Source: JAENVU01 sp963801105
GTDB lineage: Bacteria; Actinomycetota; Acidimicrobiia; IMCC26256; JAENVU01
Reading direction: 5' to 3'
Assembly (NCBI GenBank): GCA_963801105.1
Contig: CAWDDH010000003.1
Span: 620,001 to 684,000 of the forward strand
DNA: 64,000 nt
Numbering within the stretch: the stretch's first letter is position 1; the number at the start of each line of letters is the position of its first letter. Positions 42,201 to 50,783 of the stretch are shown here, in pieces. Position numbers and translations under genes: made by a program. The notes beneath the pieces were generated by a model that made no database searches, had not been told where the DNA came from, and was given only the letters and a program-made list of their open reading frames with translations.

Positions 42201-43148
42201 GTGCCGACGCCGTCCGCCTCCCCCACCGATCCCGGTGCCGGGCCCGGCCCGGACGCCCGCAGCCTCGCCCGGATCAAGCAAGATCAGGGGCTCGCGGTGT
42301 CCGTATGCATCCCGGCCCGGGACGAGGAAGCGACGGTCGGCCACATCATCGCCACGGTGCGGCGGACCCTGATGGAGTCGACCCCCCTCGTCGACGAGAT
42401 CGTCGTGCTCGACGACGGCTCGGTCGACGCCACCGCGGAGGTCGCCGCGTGGGAAGGAGCGCGGGTGCTGGCGGTGACCGACATCCTCCCCGAGACCGGT
42501 CCCGGCCGCGGCAAGGGGAACGCGATGTGGCGATCGCTCTACGCCGCGGGCGGCGACATCGTCTGCTGGGTCGATGCCGACATCCGCAACTTCGGACCCC
42601 AGTTCGTCACCGGGCTCGTCGGCCCGCTGCTGACCGGACCCGATCTCGCGTTCGTGAAGGGCTATTACCGGCGACCCCTGCACGGGGAGCCGACCGGCGG
42701 GGGCCGGGTGACCGAGCTGCTCGCGCGCCCGCTGCTGTCGGTGCTGTTCCCGGAGCTCGCGGCCTTCGTACAGCCGCTGAGCGGCGAGTACGCGGGGCGT
42801 CGCTCCGTGCTGGAGACGGTGCCCTTCGTCGAGGGCTGGGGGGTCGAGCTGGGCCTCCTGGTCGACGTCGTCGCGCGGGTGGGCCTGCACGCGACCGCAC
42901 AGGCCGACCTCGGGGTCCGGGAGCACCGGAACCGGCCGCTCGAGGAGCTGGGCCCCCAGGCGACCGCAATCCTCGTCACCGCACTCCGGCGCGCGGGGCT
43001 GAGCACCGTCGACCACGCGACCCTGACGCGGTTCAGCGACGCGTTCGAGCCCATCGCGGTCGAGGTCGACACCGCCGAGCGACCGCCCATGGACACCGTC
43101 CCCGAGTACCGCACGAAGTTCGGGCTCGACGTGCGCGCGGCGCGCTGA
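42201..43148 (+). CDS. gpgS: Glucosyl-3-phosphoglycerate synthase
   Basis: GpgS transfers glucose from UDP- or ADP-glucose to 3-phosphoglycerate, giving the precursor of glucosylglycerate, a compatible solute and the seed of methylglucose polysaccharides. The GT-A enzyme has 315 residues: VCIPARDEEATVG near residue 35, VVLDDGSVDATAEV near 68, the metal-binding DADIRNF near 116 and GYYRRPLHGEPTGGGRVTEL near 153. The last segment is diagnostic of GpgS. It converges directly on the glycerate kinase gene (end to end) and heads the trehalose gene group. Phosphatase GpgP is not seen. Confidence 0.94.
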   Translation: MPTPSASPTDPGAGPGPDARSLARIKQDQGLAVSVCIPARDEEATVGHIIATVRRTLMESTPLVDEIVVLDDGSVDATAEVAAWEGARVLAVTDILPETGPGRGKGNAMWRSLYAAGGDIVCWVDADIRNFGPQFVTGLVGPLLTGPDLAFVKGYYRRPLHGEPTGGGRVTELLARPLLSVLFPELAAFVQPLSGEYAGRRSVLETVPFVEGWGVELGLLVDVVARVGLHATAQADLGVREHRNRPLEELGPQATAILVTALRRAGLSTVDHATLTRFSDAFEPIAVEVDTAERPPMDTVPEYRTKFGLDVRAAR

Positions 43149-44171
43149 TCAGCCCCGTACCAGCTCGACCGCGGCCTCCTCGACCAGCAGGGCGGCCCGC
43201 GCGAACGCCTCGCCGCCCTGCCACACGCGGTCGGTGAGCGCGAGCACGGTGATGTCGCCGAGCACCGACGTCTCCTCGCGCGCGTCGTCGGTGACCTGGC
43301 CGGCGATCACGCCGATCCTCGGCACGCCGGCATCGGTCGCGAGCTCGAGCACGCCACCGACCACCTTGCCGTCGAAGCTCGTCCGGTCGAATCGGCCCTC
43401 GCCGGTGACGACACGGGCCGCGCCCTCGAGCAGCCCGGGCAACCCGACGACCTCCGCGATCGCTTCGAACCCCGGCTCGATCTCGGCACCGATCGCGGCG
43501 AGGCCTCCGGCGAGTCCCCCGCGGCTCCCGCGCCCTCCAGCGTGGTGACGTCGATCCCGCCCCGGTCGCGGTAGACGTTCGCGACCTGCTCCAACCGCCG
43601 GGTGAGCAGCGCGACCTGCGCGGCGGACGCCCCCTTCTGCGGTCCGAACACGGTCGCCGCGTCCAGGAACGAGGTACGCACGTCACACGCGACCACGACC
43701 GGCACCGCGTGCAACGACCAATCGAGCGCCTGCACGGCCGCGAGGCCGCCGTCGGTCGTCGCACTCCCGCCCACGCCGACGAGGATCCGCGACGCTCCGG
43801 AGCGGATCGCCGCGCCGATGAGCTCACCGGTCCCCCGTGTGCTCGCCTCGAGCGGATCACGGCGGTCGGGAGCCACCAGGGACTGGCCGCTCGCCGCGTG
43901 CCATCTCGATGACCGCGGTGCCGTCACCGAGCATCGCCCACTCCGCGCCGACCGGGTCACCCAGCGGCCCGGTGACGGTGCTCGTCCGGCGCGAGCCACC
44001 GCGCGCCGCCACGATCACGTCGAGCGTGCCGTCGCCCCCGTCAGCGAGCGGGAGCTCCATCACGTCCTCGACTCCGGCGGACCGGAGCCCACGGCCGATC
44101 GCCGCGGCGGCGGCCGCCGCGGACAGTGAGCCACGAAACTTGTCAGGGCAGGCCACCGTCGCGCCGATCAC
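43149..44171 (-). CDS. Glycerate kinase, frame broken twice
   Basis: A GlxK/GarK-type glycerate kinase of about 340 residues when repaired. It begins VIGATVACPDKFRGSLSAAAAA with ADGGDGT near residue 44, then shifts +1 near 43895 to SLVAPDRRDPLEAST, RGTGELIGAAI and GVGGSATTDGG. At the G5 run (43516-43520, C on the plus strand) it shifts by -1 to GGLAAIGAEIEPGFE and RVVTGEGRFDRTS. The breaks look like run-length errors. It makes phosphoglycerate from glycerate, which fits recycling around GpgS. The GTG start is divergent from the TreT-like gene across 43 nt. Confidence 0.87.
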
Positions 44172-44177
44172 GACCGA

Positions 44178-44183
44178 TAGATT
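44178..44183 (+). promoter_or_regulatory. -10 hexamer TAGATT of the TreT-like gene
   Basis: TAGATT lies 31 nt before the GTG at 44215, leaving a leader with GAAGGAA (44204-44210). This gene is thus led, unlike many neighbours. Confidence 0.45.
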
Positions 44184-44214
44184 GGTACTTGGTCCCTCCT
44201 CCCGAAGGAATTTC

Positions 44215-45465
44215 GTGCTCGAACGCGTCCCGCTCCTCGAAAAGCAGCTCGACGACTACTCCGACGTGGTCGGGCCCGAGGTGCTCGATCGCATTCGCGC
44301 CGCGGCCGAGCCGCTCGCCGGTGCGCGAATCCTGCACATCAACGCGACCGCGTACGGCGGCGGTGTCGCCGAGCTGCTGGCGACCCACGTGCCCCTCCTG
44401 CGCGATCTCGGCATCGAGGCCGAGTGGCAGGTCATGCACGGCAGCGAGGAGTTCTTCGGGGTCACGAAGTCGGTTCACAACGCGCTCCAGGGTGCGGACA
44501 TCGAGTGGACGGCCGACATGCAGGAGACCTACCTCGACAAGGTGCGCGACAACGCGGCCCTCGTCGCGGGCGAGTTCGACTTCGTCGTGATCCACGATCC
44601 GCAGCCGGCCGCCCTGCGCACGCTCGCGGCGTCGTCGTCGATCAACGGCCCTGACACCAAGTGGATCTGGCGGTGCCACATCGACCTCACCGACGCGAAC
44701 CCCGCGGTGTGGGAGTTCTTCCGCCCGTTCGTGGAGCCGTACGACGCCTCGGTGTGGACAATGCCCCAGTTCGTGCCCGACTCCCTCTCGATGGACAACA
44801 TCGTCCAGGCGCCACCGTGCATCGATCCGCTGTCGGTGAAGAACCTCGATCTCCCCGGTCCGTTCGTGAAGGAGATCTGCAAGCAGTACGGGATCGACCC
44901 GAACCGACCCATGCTCTGCCAGGTGAGCCGGTACGACCCCTGGAAGGACCCGCTGGGCGTGATCGAGGCGTACCGCCTCGTGCGCGAGCAGATCCCCGAC
45001 GTCCAGCTGGTGCTCGCGGGCTCGATGGCGACCGACGACCCCGAGGGCTTCCAGGTGTGGGAGTCGGTCAACGCCGCCCGAGCCGGGGAGCAGGACATCC
45101 ACCTGCTCTCGAACATCCAGCAGGTCGGGAACGTGCAGATCAACGCCTTCCAGCGTGCCGCCGAGGTCGTGATCCAGAAGTCGCTGCGAGAGGGTTTCGG
45201 CCTCACTGTGGCCGAGGGCCTCTGGAAGGGCCGCCCGGTGATCGGCGGCCGCGCCGGCGGGATCGAACTGCAGATCCGCGACGGTGAGGACGGCTACCTC
45301 GTCGACAGCGTCGAGGAGTGCGCCAACCGGTCGATCAAGCTCCTCGAGGACCCCGAGCGCGCCGACGAGATGGGAAGGTCGGGACGGGAGCACGTGCGGG
45401 CCAACTTCCTGTCGACGCGGGAGCTCGAGGACTGGCTGGCGCTCTTCAACTCGCTCGCCGCCTGA
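44215..45465 (+). CDS. Trehalose synthase TreT-like glycosyltransferase (GT4)
   Basis: A GT-B retaining glycosyltransferase of 416 residues. The N-terminal half (ILHINATAYGGGVAELLATHVPLL, then LGIEAEWQVMHG) matches the trehalose glycosyltransferring synthase TreT family, and the C-terminal donor site is EGFGLTVAEGLWKGRPVIGG. TreT joins NDP-glucose and glucose to give trehalose directly. GAAGGAA is 4 nt before the GTG. otsA starts 4 nt after its stop, so the two are co-transcribed and offer two routes to trehalose. The frame is open upstream but only as antisense of the glycerate kinase. Confidence 0.88.
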   Translation: MLERVPLLEKQLDDYSDVVGPEVLDRIRAAAEPLAGARILHINATAYGGGVAELLATHVPLLRDLGIEAEWQVMHGSEEFFGVTKSVHNALQGADIEWTADMQETYLDKVRDNAALVAGEFDFVVIHDPQPAALRTLAASSSINGPDTKWIWRCHIDLTDANPAVWEFFRPFVEPYDASVWTMPQFVPDSLSMDNIVQAPPCIDPLSVKNLDLPGPFVKEICKQYGIDPNRPMLCQVSRYDPWKDPLGVIEAYRLVREQIPDVQLVLAGSMATDDPEGFQVWESVNAARAGEQDIHLLSNIQQVGNVQINAFQRAAEVVIQKSLREGFGLTVAEGLWKGRPVIGGRAGGIELQIRDGEDGYLVDSVEECANRSIKLLEDPERADEMGRSGREHVRANFLSTRELEDWLALFNSLAA

Positions 45466-45469
45466 GCCC

Positions 45470-46840
45470 GTGATCGTCGTCTCGCACCGCGGGCCGGTGA
45501 GCTTCCGGCGCGAGGCCGACGGCACGTTCACCAATCGCCGCGGCGCGGGAGGCGTCGTCTCGGCGCTGGCGCCCCTGCTCCGGGACCGCGCCGACACCCG
45601 CTGGATCGCGGCGGCGATCGGTGACGAGGACCGGGCGGCCGTCGCCGCCGGCGCCGTCTCGGTGCCCGGCCTCGACGTCGACCTGCTCACCCTGGACCCC
45701 GAGCTCCACCGGCTCCACTACGACGTCGTCTCCAATCGGATCCTCTGGTTCTGCTTCCACGGGCTCTTCGACCTCACCCGTGACCCGGTATTCGACCGCG
45801 AGCTGCACGACGCCTGGGACGCCTACTGCGAGGTCAACCGTGCGTTCGCCGACCGGATCGCGACCACGGCCCCCGAGGGCGACGTCGTGCTGGTGCAGGA
45901 CCTCCACCTGCTGCTCGTGGCGCGGGAGTTGCGGATCCTCCGCCCCGACCTCGCCGTCACCCACTTCACCCACACACCGTTCTGTGACCCCTGGTCACTG
46001 CGCGTGCTGCCCGATGCCATCGCACGGGACATCGTCAGCTCGCTCCATACCGCCGCGGCGGGGTTCCACACCGAGCGCTGGGCGCGCGCCTACGTCGAGA
46101 GCTCGCGGTCGCTGCTCGGCATCACCCCGTCGAGCGCGTTCGCCGCCACGTTCGGACCCGACGCCGACGACCTCGCGGCGACGGCGTCCGGGGAGGAGGC
46201 CCGTGCGGCCAGCGCGGCCCTCGCCGAGCGAGTGGGCGATCGTCAGTGCATCGTGCGCATCGACCGCATCGAGCCGTCGAAGAACATCGGGCGCGGCTTC
46301 CTCGCGTTCGATGAGCTGCTCGCCGAGTACCGCACGCTGCGCGGTCGGGTGACCTTCGTCGCCAACCTGAACCCGTCACGACAATCGCTGGTCGAGTACC
46401 GCGAGTACCGCGCCGAGATCGAGGCGATCGCCGAGCAGGTCAACGACCGGTGGGCACGCGACGACTGGGAGCCGATCATCCTCGACACGCGCGACTACTT
46501 CCCGCGCTCGGTCGCGGCGCTGCAGCGCGCGGACGTGATCCTCGTCAACCCGATTCGCGACGGTTTGAACCTCGTGGCGATGGAGGGCCCGATCCTCAGC
46601 GAGCGCGACGCCGTGGTCTGCCTGTCGCGCGAGGCCGGTGCGTTCGACCTGGTCGGCGACCACAGCGTCGCGGTTCAGCCCTTCGACGTGACCCAGACCG
46701 CGGTCGCGCTCCACCGCGCGCTCACGATGGAGCCCGGCGAGCGTCACGAACGCGCGGCGGCCCTCCGGGAGCAGGCACTGGGCTATCCGGCCGCGGCGTG
46801 GCTCGACGAGCTCGTCAACCGGGCCCGACCAGCTCGCTGA
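45470..46840 (+). CDS. otsA: Trehalose-6-phosphate synthase OtsA-like (GT20)
   Basis: OtsA transfers glucose from UDP-glucose to glucose-6-phosphate. The protein is 456 residues: SHRGPVSF at the start, VLVQDLHLLL, the acceptor-site HTPFCDPWSLRVLP near residue 167, RIDRIEPSKNIGRG near 264 and the donor site NPIRDGLNLVAMEG near 361. The first segment differs from the usual NRLP form and is closer to the GT20 branch that sits beside OtsB in actinobacteria. The GTG at 45470 follows the TreT-like stop by 4 nt. Its 3' end overlaps the convergent otsB end by 26 nt. Confidence 0.9.
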   Translation: MIVVSHRGPVSFRREADGTFTNRRGAGGVVSALAPLLRDRADTRWIAAAIGDEDRAAVAAGAVSVPGLDVDLLTLDPELHRLHYDVVSNRILWFCFHGLFDLTRDPVFDRELHDAWDAYCEVNRAFADRIATTAPEGDVVLVQDLHLLLVARELRILRPDLAVTHFTHTPFCDPWSLRVLPDAIARDIVSSLHTAAAGFHTERWARAYVESSRSLLGITPSSAFAATFGPDADDLAATASGEEARAASAALAERVGDRQCIVRIDRIEPSKNIGRGFLAFDELLAEYRTLRGRVTFVANLNPSRQSLVEYREYRAEIEAIAEQVNDRWARDDWEPIILDTRDYFPRSVAALQRADVILVNPIRDGLNLVAMEGPILSERDAVVCLSREAGAFDLVGDHSVAVQPFDVTQTAVALHRALTMEPGERHERAAALREQALGYPAAAWLDELVNRARPAR

Positions 46841-47558
46841 GGAACGCCGCGAGTCCCTCCGGCCCGTCGACCGCGAGATCCGCCGCGCCGACCAGCTCCT
46901 CCGGCTCCTCGGCCGAGCGCACCGCGATCCGCACGATGCGTTCGAGGGCACCCTCCTCCTGCAACCGGCCGAGCACGGCGAACGCGCTGAGGTCACCGTG
47001 GTCGTCGCCGGCGAAGAGCGCCGCGTCCATGCCGGCGACGAGAGCCGCGAGCGCCGCGCCCTTGTCCACCGGCACCGGCGGACGCAACTCGACGGCCATG
47101 CGCGTCGGGTACCGGTCGAGCCCCAGCTCGGTCGCGACCGCGGCGGCCCAGCGCTCGATCGCCTCGCCGTTCCCCGCGTGCGCACGCCAGTGCAACGTGA
47201 CCGCGATGTCACCCTTCCGCTCGATGTCGACCCCGGTGAGCTCGACTCGGGCCCGGCGCGCGACCTCGGCGAGCGCCGGGGCATACGGTGCGGCGCGCTG
47301 GTCGACCACGACGCGTCCGTCGACCCATCGCTCGAGCCCGTACTGACCGACCAGCACCACGTCGGGCACGGGCACCCGGTCGTGAAGAAACGCAACCGGC
47401 CGTCCGCTCACGATCCCGACCAGACCGAAGCGACGCGTTGCGCGGGCCAGCGTCTCGACGACGCCCGGCAGTGCCACCGCCGCCTCGGGGTCGTCGACGA
47501 TGGCGGCGAGCGAGCCGTCGAAGTCCAGGACCAGCGCCGTGCGGTCCGGCGCGACCAT
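46815..47558 (-). CDS. otsB: Trehalose-6-phosphate phosphatase
   Basis: OtsB removes phosphate from trehalose-6-phosphate. It is a HAD enzyme of 247 residues: motif I LVLDFDGSLA near residue 9 (nucleophile D12), motif II IVSGRP near 49, the family segment GQYGLERW near 71, the lysine of VDKGAAL near 166 and motif IV LFAGDDHGD near 182. It completes the OtsA route encoded convergently, overlapping otsA by 26 nt at the 3' ends. A LytR_C gene lies upstream on the same strand (28 nt). Confidence 0.93.
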   Translation of the reverse strand: MVAPDRTALVLDFDGSLAAIVDDPEAAVALPGVVETLARATRRFGLVGIVSGRPVAFLHDRVPVPDVVLVGQYGLERWVDGRVVVDQRAAPYAPALAEVARRARVELTGVDIERKGDIAVTLHWRAHAGNGEAIERWAAAVATELGLDRYPTRMAVELRPPVPVDKGAALAALVAGMDAALFAGDDHGDLSAFAVLGRLQEEGALERIVRIAVRSAEEPEELVGAADLAVDGPEGLAAFLSELVGPG

Positions 47559-47586
47559 GAGAGCGCGGACGGCGGCGTTCAGGAGC

Positions 47587-48123
47587 TCAGCTCCCGATGA
47601 TCACGATGCAGTCGGCGTCCTGGCCGCCGGGGACGGACGCGGGCATCGGCGCCACCTTGGCCCCCGGGACCAGGTCGGCGAGCGTGGTGCACTCCGCGGT
47701 CTTGTTCGACTTGGCGTCGACCACCGTGCCGCTGCGCGACGGCGCGTCGCCGGCGACGAGGGTCTTGTAGCCGTTGGCCTTGAGCGTGTTCGTCAACTGT
47801 CCCGCGGCGCCGGCGACGCCGGAGCCGTTGAGCACTCGCACCGTCACCTGCTCGGGCGCCGCCGCGGCGTTGGTCGTCGACGAGGTCGAGGAGTCGCCCG
47901 ATCCGCCCCCGGTGGTCGTGCTCGACGTGGCGGTCGTGCTCGGGGTGGTGCCCCCGTCGCCGACCGGGCCGTCGTTGCCGTCGTCGATGGCCTGGAGCAG
48001 GACGATCCCCAGGATCACGGCCAGCGCGACCAGCGCCGCGCCGCGGGCGGCCGAGAAGCCCGGCCCACCGCCGTCGCGACGGTCCCGGCGCCTGATGTTG
48101 GGGGTTCCGTTCGGATCGCTCAT
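47587..48123 (-). CDS. LytR C-terminal-domain (LytR_C) membrane protein
   Basis: A 178-residue single-pass protein: a basic cytoplasmic N-terminus (about 1-28), one membrane helix (about 29-46), a Thr/Ser/Gly-rich linker (47-90) and a LytR_C domain (about 91-178) beginning VRVLNGSGVAGAAGQLTNTL. The domain is usually fused to LCP wall-polymer ligases; here it is free. It probably lies outside the membrane and may bind wall components, though its role is not established. Confidence 0.87.
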   Translation of the reverse strand: MSDPNGTPNIRRRDRRDGGGPGFSAARGAALVALAVILGIVLLQAIDDGNDGPVGDGGTTPSTTATSSTTTGGGSGDSSTSSTTNAAAAPEQVTVRVLNGSGVAGAAGQLTNTLKANGYKTLVAGDAPSRSGTVVDAKSNKTAECTTLADLVPGAKVAPMPASVPGGQDADCIVIIGS

Positions 48124-48205
48124 CCCGTGCCTCGACGTACCGGCCCCGTCGGCACCCCGGTTCGGGCACGCTCCGGGGGACTTGATCCCGACGCAGCGAC
48201 CCTAT

Positions 48206-48234
48206 CGGTTCTCCCCCCACGAAGCGGGGAACCG
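48206..48234 (-). terminator. Terminator hairpin after the lipase gene
   Basis: CGGTTC-T-CCCC pairs with GGGGAACCG across a short loop, with one bulged T. It begins about 19 nt past the lipase-like stop on the minus strand. Confidence 0.55.
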
Positions 48235-48252
48235 TGGCGCGACCGGAGGGGT

Positions 48253-49707
48253 TCAGCGGGCGTGCGCGACCCGGGCCAGGAACGGCAGCAGACCATCGAG
48301 GAAGTCGTTGCGCGGCGACGCCGCCGCGGGGTCGTTGTGCGCGTAGGTCGCAGCGCGGTTCACGAGCGTCACGTTCTGGCTCGGGATCCCCGACTGGGCC
48401 GCGAGCGTCTGAGCCGCGTCGAGTGATCCCTGCCCACCGAGCGACGCCCCGAACGCGTAGATGAGCGTGCGCGGATCGAGATCGTGGCCGTGCACCGCCT
48501 TCACGTCGAGGACCGCCTGCGCCGGATTGGCGTTGCCGTCCGCGACCGCGCCCGCGTCGATCGTCAGGCGCAGCGGGTGATACCACGCGCTGCCGTCGAG
48601 ATTCCGGAGGCCGGCGCCCGCCAGCATGCTCGCGTAGCGCCGGATCGGGGAGATGTCCCCGGCGCGGTCCCACCCGCGCGGATCGCCGGACGCGGCGAGG
48701 CGGCCGACGTGGGCCTGCGCCGCGATGAGGTTCGCGGGCGACGTGTCGGTGTCGATCGCGTAGCCGAACTCCGCCTCGTTGGTCGCGGGGACCGGCGCCT
48801 TGATCTCGGCGGGCAACAGCGAGAACGACTGTCCGAGCGACGGCGCGTCCGGATCGATGACCGTCGCGATCGAGCCCGTCGCCGAGTAGAGGCCGAGGAA
48901 GGGTGCGCCGATCCCGCCGAACGCGAGCCACGGCGAGGAGGTCTGCAGGCTCTGCAACGACTGGGTGGCGCGCTCGGGGGTCACCGGCGTCGGGTTGCTG
49001 CCACCGTCGATGTAGACGAGGCCCGCGAGATCACGCCCACCGGGCGTGCCGTCGAAGTCCCAGGTCGCGTACGCGGTCGTCATCGAGCCGCCGAGCGAGT
49101 GGCCCCCGAGGACCACTCGCCGCCCGCGCTCGTGAGCCGCCTCGACGACGCGGTGCAGGTCCTGCATCTCGACGTTCAGGCCCCAGCCGCGCGCGTAGGC
49201 GACGTCGGAGTCGGGGATCAGCTGGAAGTGGTCGGTCACCGCCGGATTCGTGATCCAGCCGAGGTAGTAGTCGAACAGCGTCTGGCCACTGACCTTGCGC
49301 TGCTTGTAGAGGTTCAGCACGGACTGGTCCTCGAGCTGGTTCTCCCGCCGTTCGACCGACCACACCTGCCACGCGCCCCGCGACTCGCGGACGATGTCCT
49401 GCGCCATCGGGAGGAAGTACGCCGAGCCGCCCGACGTGCCCGGATTCAGTACGAGCACGTTCCGGGCCCACGGCGAGCCGATCTTCAGCACGCCGACGCG
49501 GTCGAGCGCGTTCGGGGTGGCGGGATCGTCATAGCCCGCCATCCAGGTGAAGCGGACCTCACCGCAGGCCGTCAGACGCTGGAAGCCCCGGCAGGCGTCG
49601 GTCGACGGGAAGTGCCGCCCGAACGGCCCCGTGCACGCGGCGGTCAGCGCGACCACCATCACCACCGAGGCGATCCGCCACCGCCGCATCCGTCCCCATC
49701 CCCGCAT
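48253..49707 (-). CDS. Secreted lipoprotein with alpha/beta-hydrolase fold
   Basis: A 484-residue exported hydrolase. The N-terminal RMRRWRIASVVMVVALTAAC carries a lipobox (TAAC). The nucleophile elbow is GGHSLGGSM near residue 198, within a fold that starts VLVLNPGTSGGSAYF. Esterase or lipase activity on an extracellular substrate is likely; I cannot name the family. The ATG at 49707 has a GGGGGC element upstream; a second ATG (49689) is possible. The frame is open further up but reaches the tRNA gene region. Confidence 0.83.
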   Translation of the reverse strand: MRGWGRMRRWRIASVVMVVALTAACTGPFGRHFPSTDACRGFQRLTACGEVRFTWMAGYDDPATPNALDRVGVLKIGSPWARNVLVLNPGTSGGSAYFLPMAQDIVRESRGAWQVWSVERRENQLEDQSVLNLYKQRKVSGQTLFDYYLGWITNPAVTDHFQLIPDSDVAYARGWGLNVEMQDLHRVVEAAHERGRRVVLGGHSLGGSMTTAYATWDFDGTPGGRDLAGLVYIDGGSNPTPVTPERATQSLQSLQTSSPWLAFGGIGAPFLGLYSATGSIATVIDPDAPSLGQSFSLLPAEIKAPVPATNEAEFGYAIDTDTSPANLIAAQAHVGRLAASGDPRGWDRAGDISPIRRYASMLAGAGLRNLDGSAWYHPLRLTIDAGAVADGNANPAQAVLDVKAVHGHDLDPRTLIYAFGASLGGQGSLDAAQTLAAQSGIPSQNVTLVNRAATYAHNDPAAASPRNDFLDGLLPFLARVAHAR

Positions 49708-49781
49708 CGGCTTCGCCCCCTTGTCGCCGCACGATCGTGCCGCCGTGCGATACCCCGCGGCCACACCGGGAAACCCCGAAC

Positions 49782-49820
49782 CGCCCGCGCCGGAGCCAAC
49801 AGGCTCCCGGCTCGGGCGGC
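49782..49820 (-). terminator. Terminator hairpin of the tRNA-Thr gene
   Basis: Outer arms CCGCCCG and CGGGCGG and inner arms CCGGAGCC and GGCTCCCGG enclose the loop AACA. It begins 28 nt after the tRNA 3' end. Confidence 0.65.
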
Positions 49821-49848
49821 CGGGTGTCAAGCCTCACGGGCAGGGAGA

Positions 49849-49925
49849 TGGAGCCGGAGGTCGGATTCGAACCGACGACCTGCGGTTTACAAGACCGCTG
49901 CTCTAGCCGACTGAGCTACTCCGGC
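49849..49925 (-). tRNA. tRNA-Thr (anticodon UGU)
   Basis: A full cloverleaf on the minus strand: acceptor GCCGGAG/CTCCGGC, D-arm GCTC/GAGC, anticodon stem GCGGT/ACCGC with loop CTTGTAA (anticodon TGT, reads ACA), and T-arm GTCGG/CCGAC around TTCGAAT. Discriminator U is followed by an encoded CCA (49851-49849). Confidence 0.97.
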
Positions 49926-49937
49926 GCGGCGCCGAGG

Positions 49938-50783
49938 CTACAAGGGGCGGCGCTCCCCATCGGGCGGGTCCGGCGGTCGGCGGCGCGCGATCGCGTGCAG
50001 CCCGATCGCCGCGGCGGCCGACACGTTGAGGCTCTCGAGCCGACCGCGCAACGGGATCGACGCGACCACGTCGCACCGCTCCCGGGTCAATCGCGCGAGG
50101 CCGCGTCCCTCGGCCCCCAGGACGAGGACGACGGGCCCGTCGGCGACGGCGAGAGCGTCGACGTCGGTGTCGCCGTCACCATCGAGGCCGACGGACCACA
50201 CCCCGGCACGCCGGGCCTGCTCGAGGAATCCCGGGATGCCGCCGACGAACGAGATCGGGAGATACTCAACCGCGCCGGCCGCGGCCTTGAGCGTCGTCGG
50301 ACCGAGACGCGCGGCGCGCTGGCGCGCGATGACCACGCCCGTGACCCCCGCGGTCTCGGCCGTCCGCAGGATCGCGCCCAGGTTGCCGGGGTCGGTCACC
50401 CCGTCCACCGCGACGAGGAACGCCCGTGGGTCCTCGAGCAGCGCGTCGACGTCGACGCCGGATACGGGCGCGGCGCGCGCGATCACGCCCTGGGGTGCCT
50501 CCGAGCGGGCGCGGGCGGCGAGCTGGGTCCCGCTGACGGGTCGGACGCGGATGCCGTGCTCGTACGCGAGCGCCGCGAGCTCGGTGGCTCCCGCCGTGTC
50601 CTCGACCAGCCACACCTCGTGGACCTGGCGGGAGCCCGCCCGCAGCAGCTCGCGCACGGCGTGGAAGCCCTCCACGACCTCGCCGTTGCCGGTGTCGCGG
50701 ACCTCGCGGTCGCGCGGACGGTCGCGGTCGGGGGCCGGGCGTGGGGTGCGCTTCCCCCCGCGGCCCCGGTCGGAGCGGGTCAT
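49938..50783 (-). CDS. rlmB: 23S rRNA 2'-O-methyltransferase RlmB/TrmH-type
   Basis: A SPOUT methyltransferase of 281 residues that probably methylates G2251 of 23S rRNA. The substrate-binding domain (about 35-105) begins VVEGFHAVRELLRAG; the knotted catalytic domain has VDGVTDPGNLGAILRTAETAG near 128, LVLGAEGRGLARL near 222 and IPLRGRLESLNVSAA near 242. The N-terminal 33 residues are a basic disordered extension. Its ATG overlaps the cysS stop (ATGA). It belongs to the cysS-rlmB unit typical of actinobacteria. Confidence 0.93.
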   Translation of the reverse strand: MTRSDRGRGGKRTPRPAPDRDRPRDREVRDTGNGEVVEGFHAVRELLRAGSRQVHEVWLVEDTAGATELAALAYEHGIRVRPVSGTQLAARARSEAPQGVIARAAPVSGVDVDALLEDPRAFLVAVDGVTDPGNLGAILRTAETAGVTGVVIARQRAARLGPTTLKAAAGAVEYLPISFVGGIPGFLEQARRAGVWSVGLDGDGDTDVDALAVADGPVVLVLGAEGRGLARLTRERCDVVASIPLRGRLESLNVSAAAAIGLHAIARRRPPDPPDGERRPL

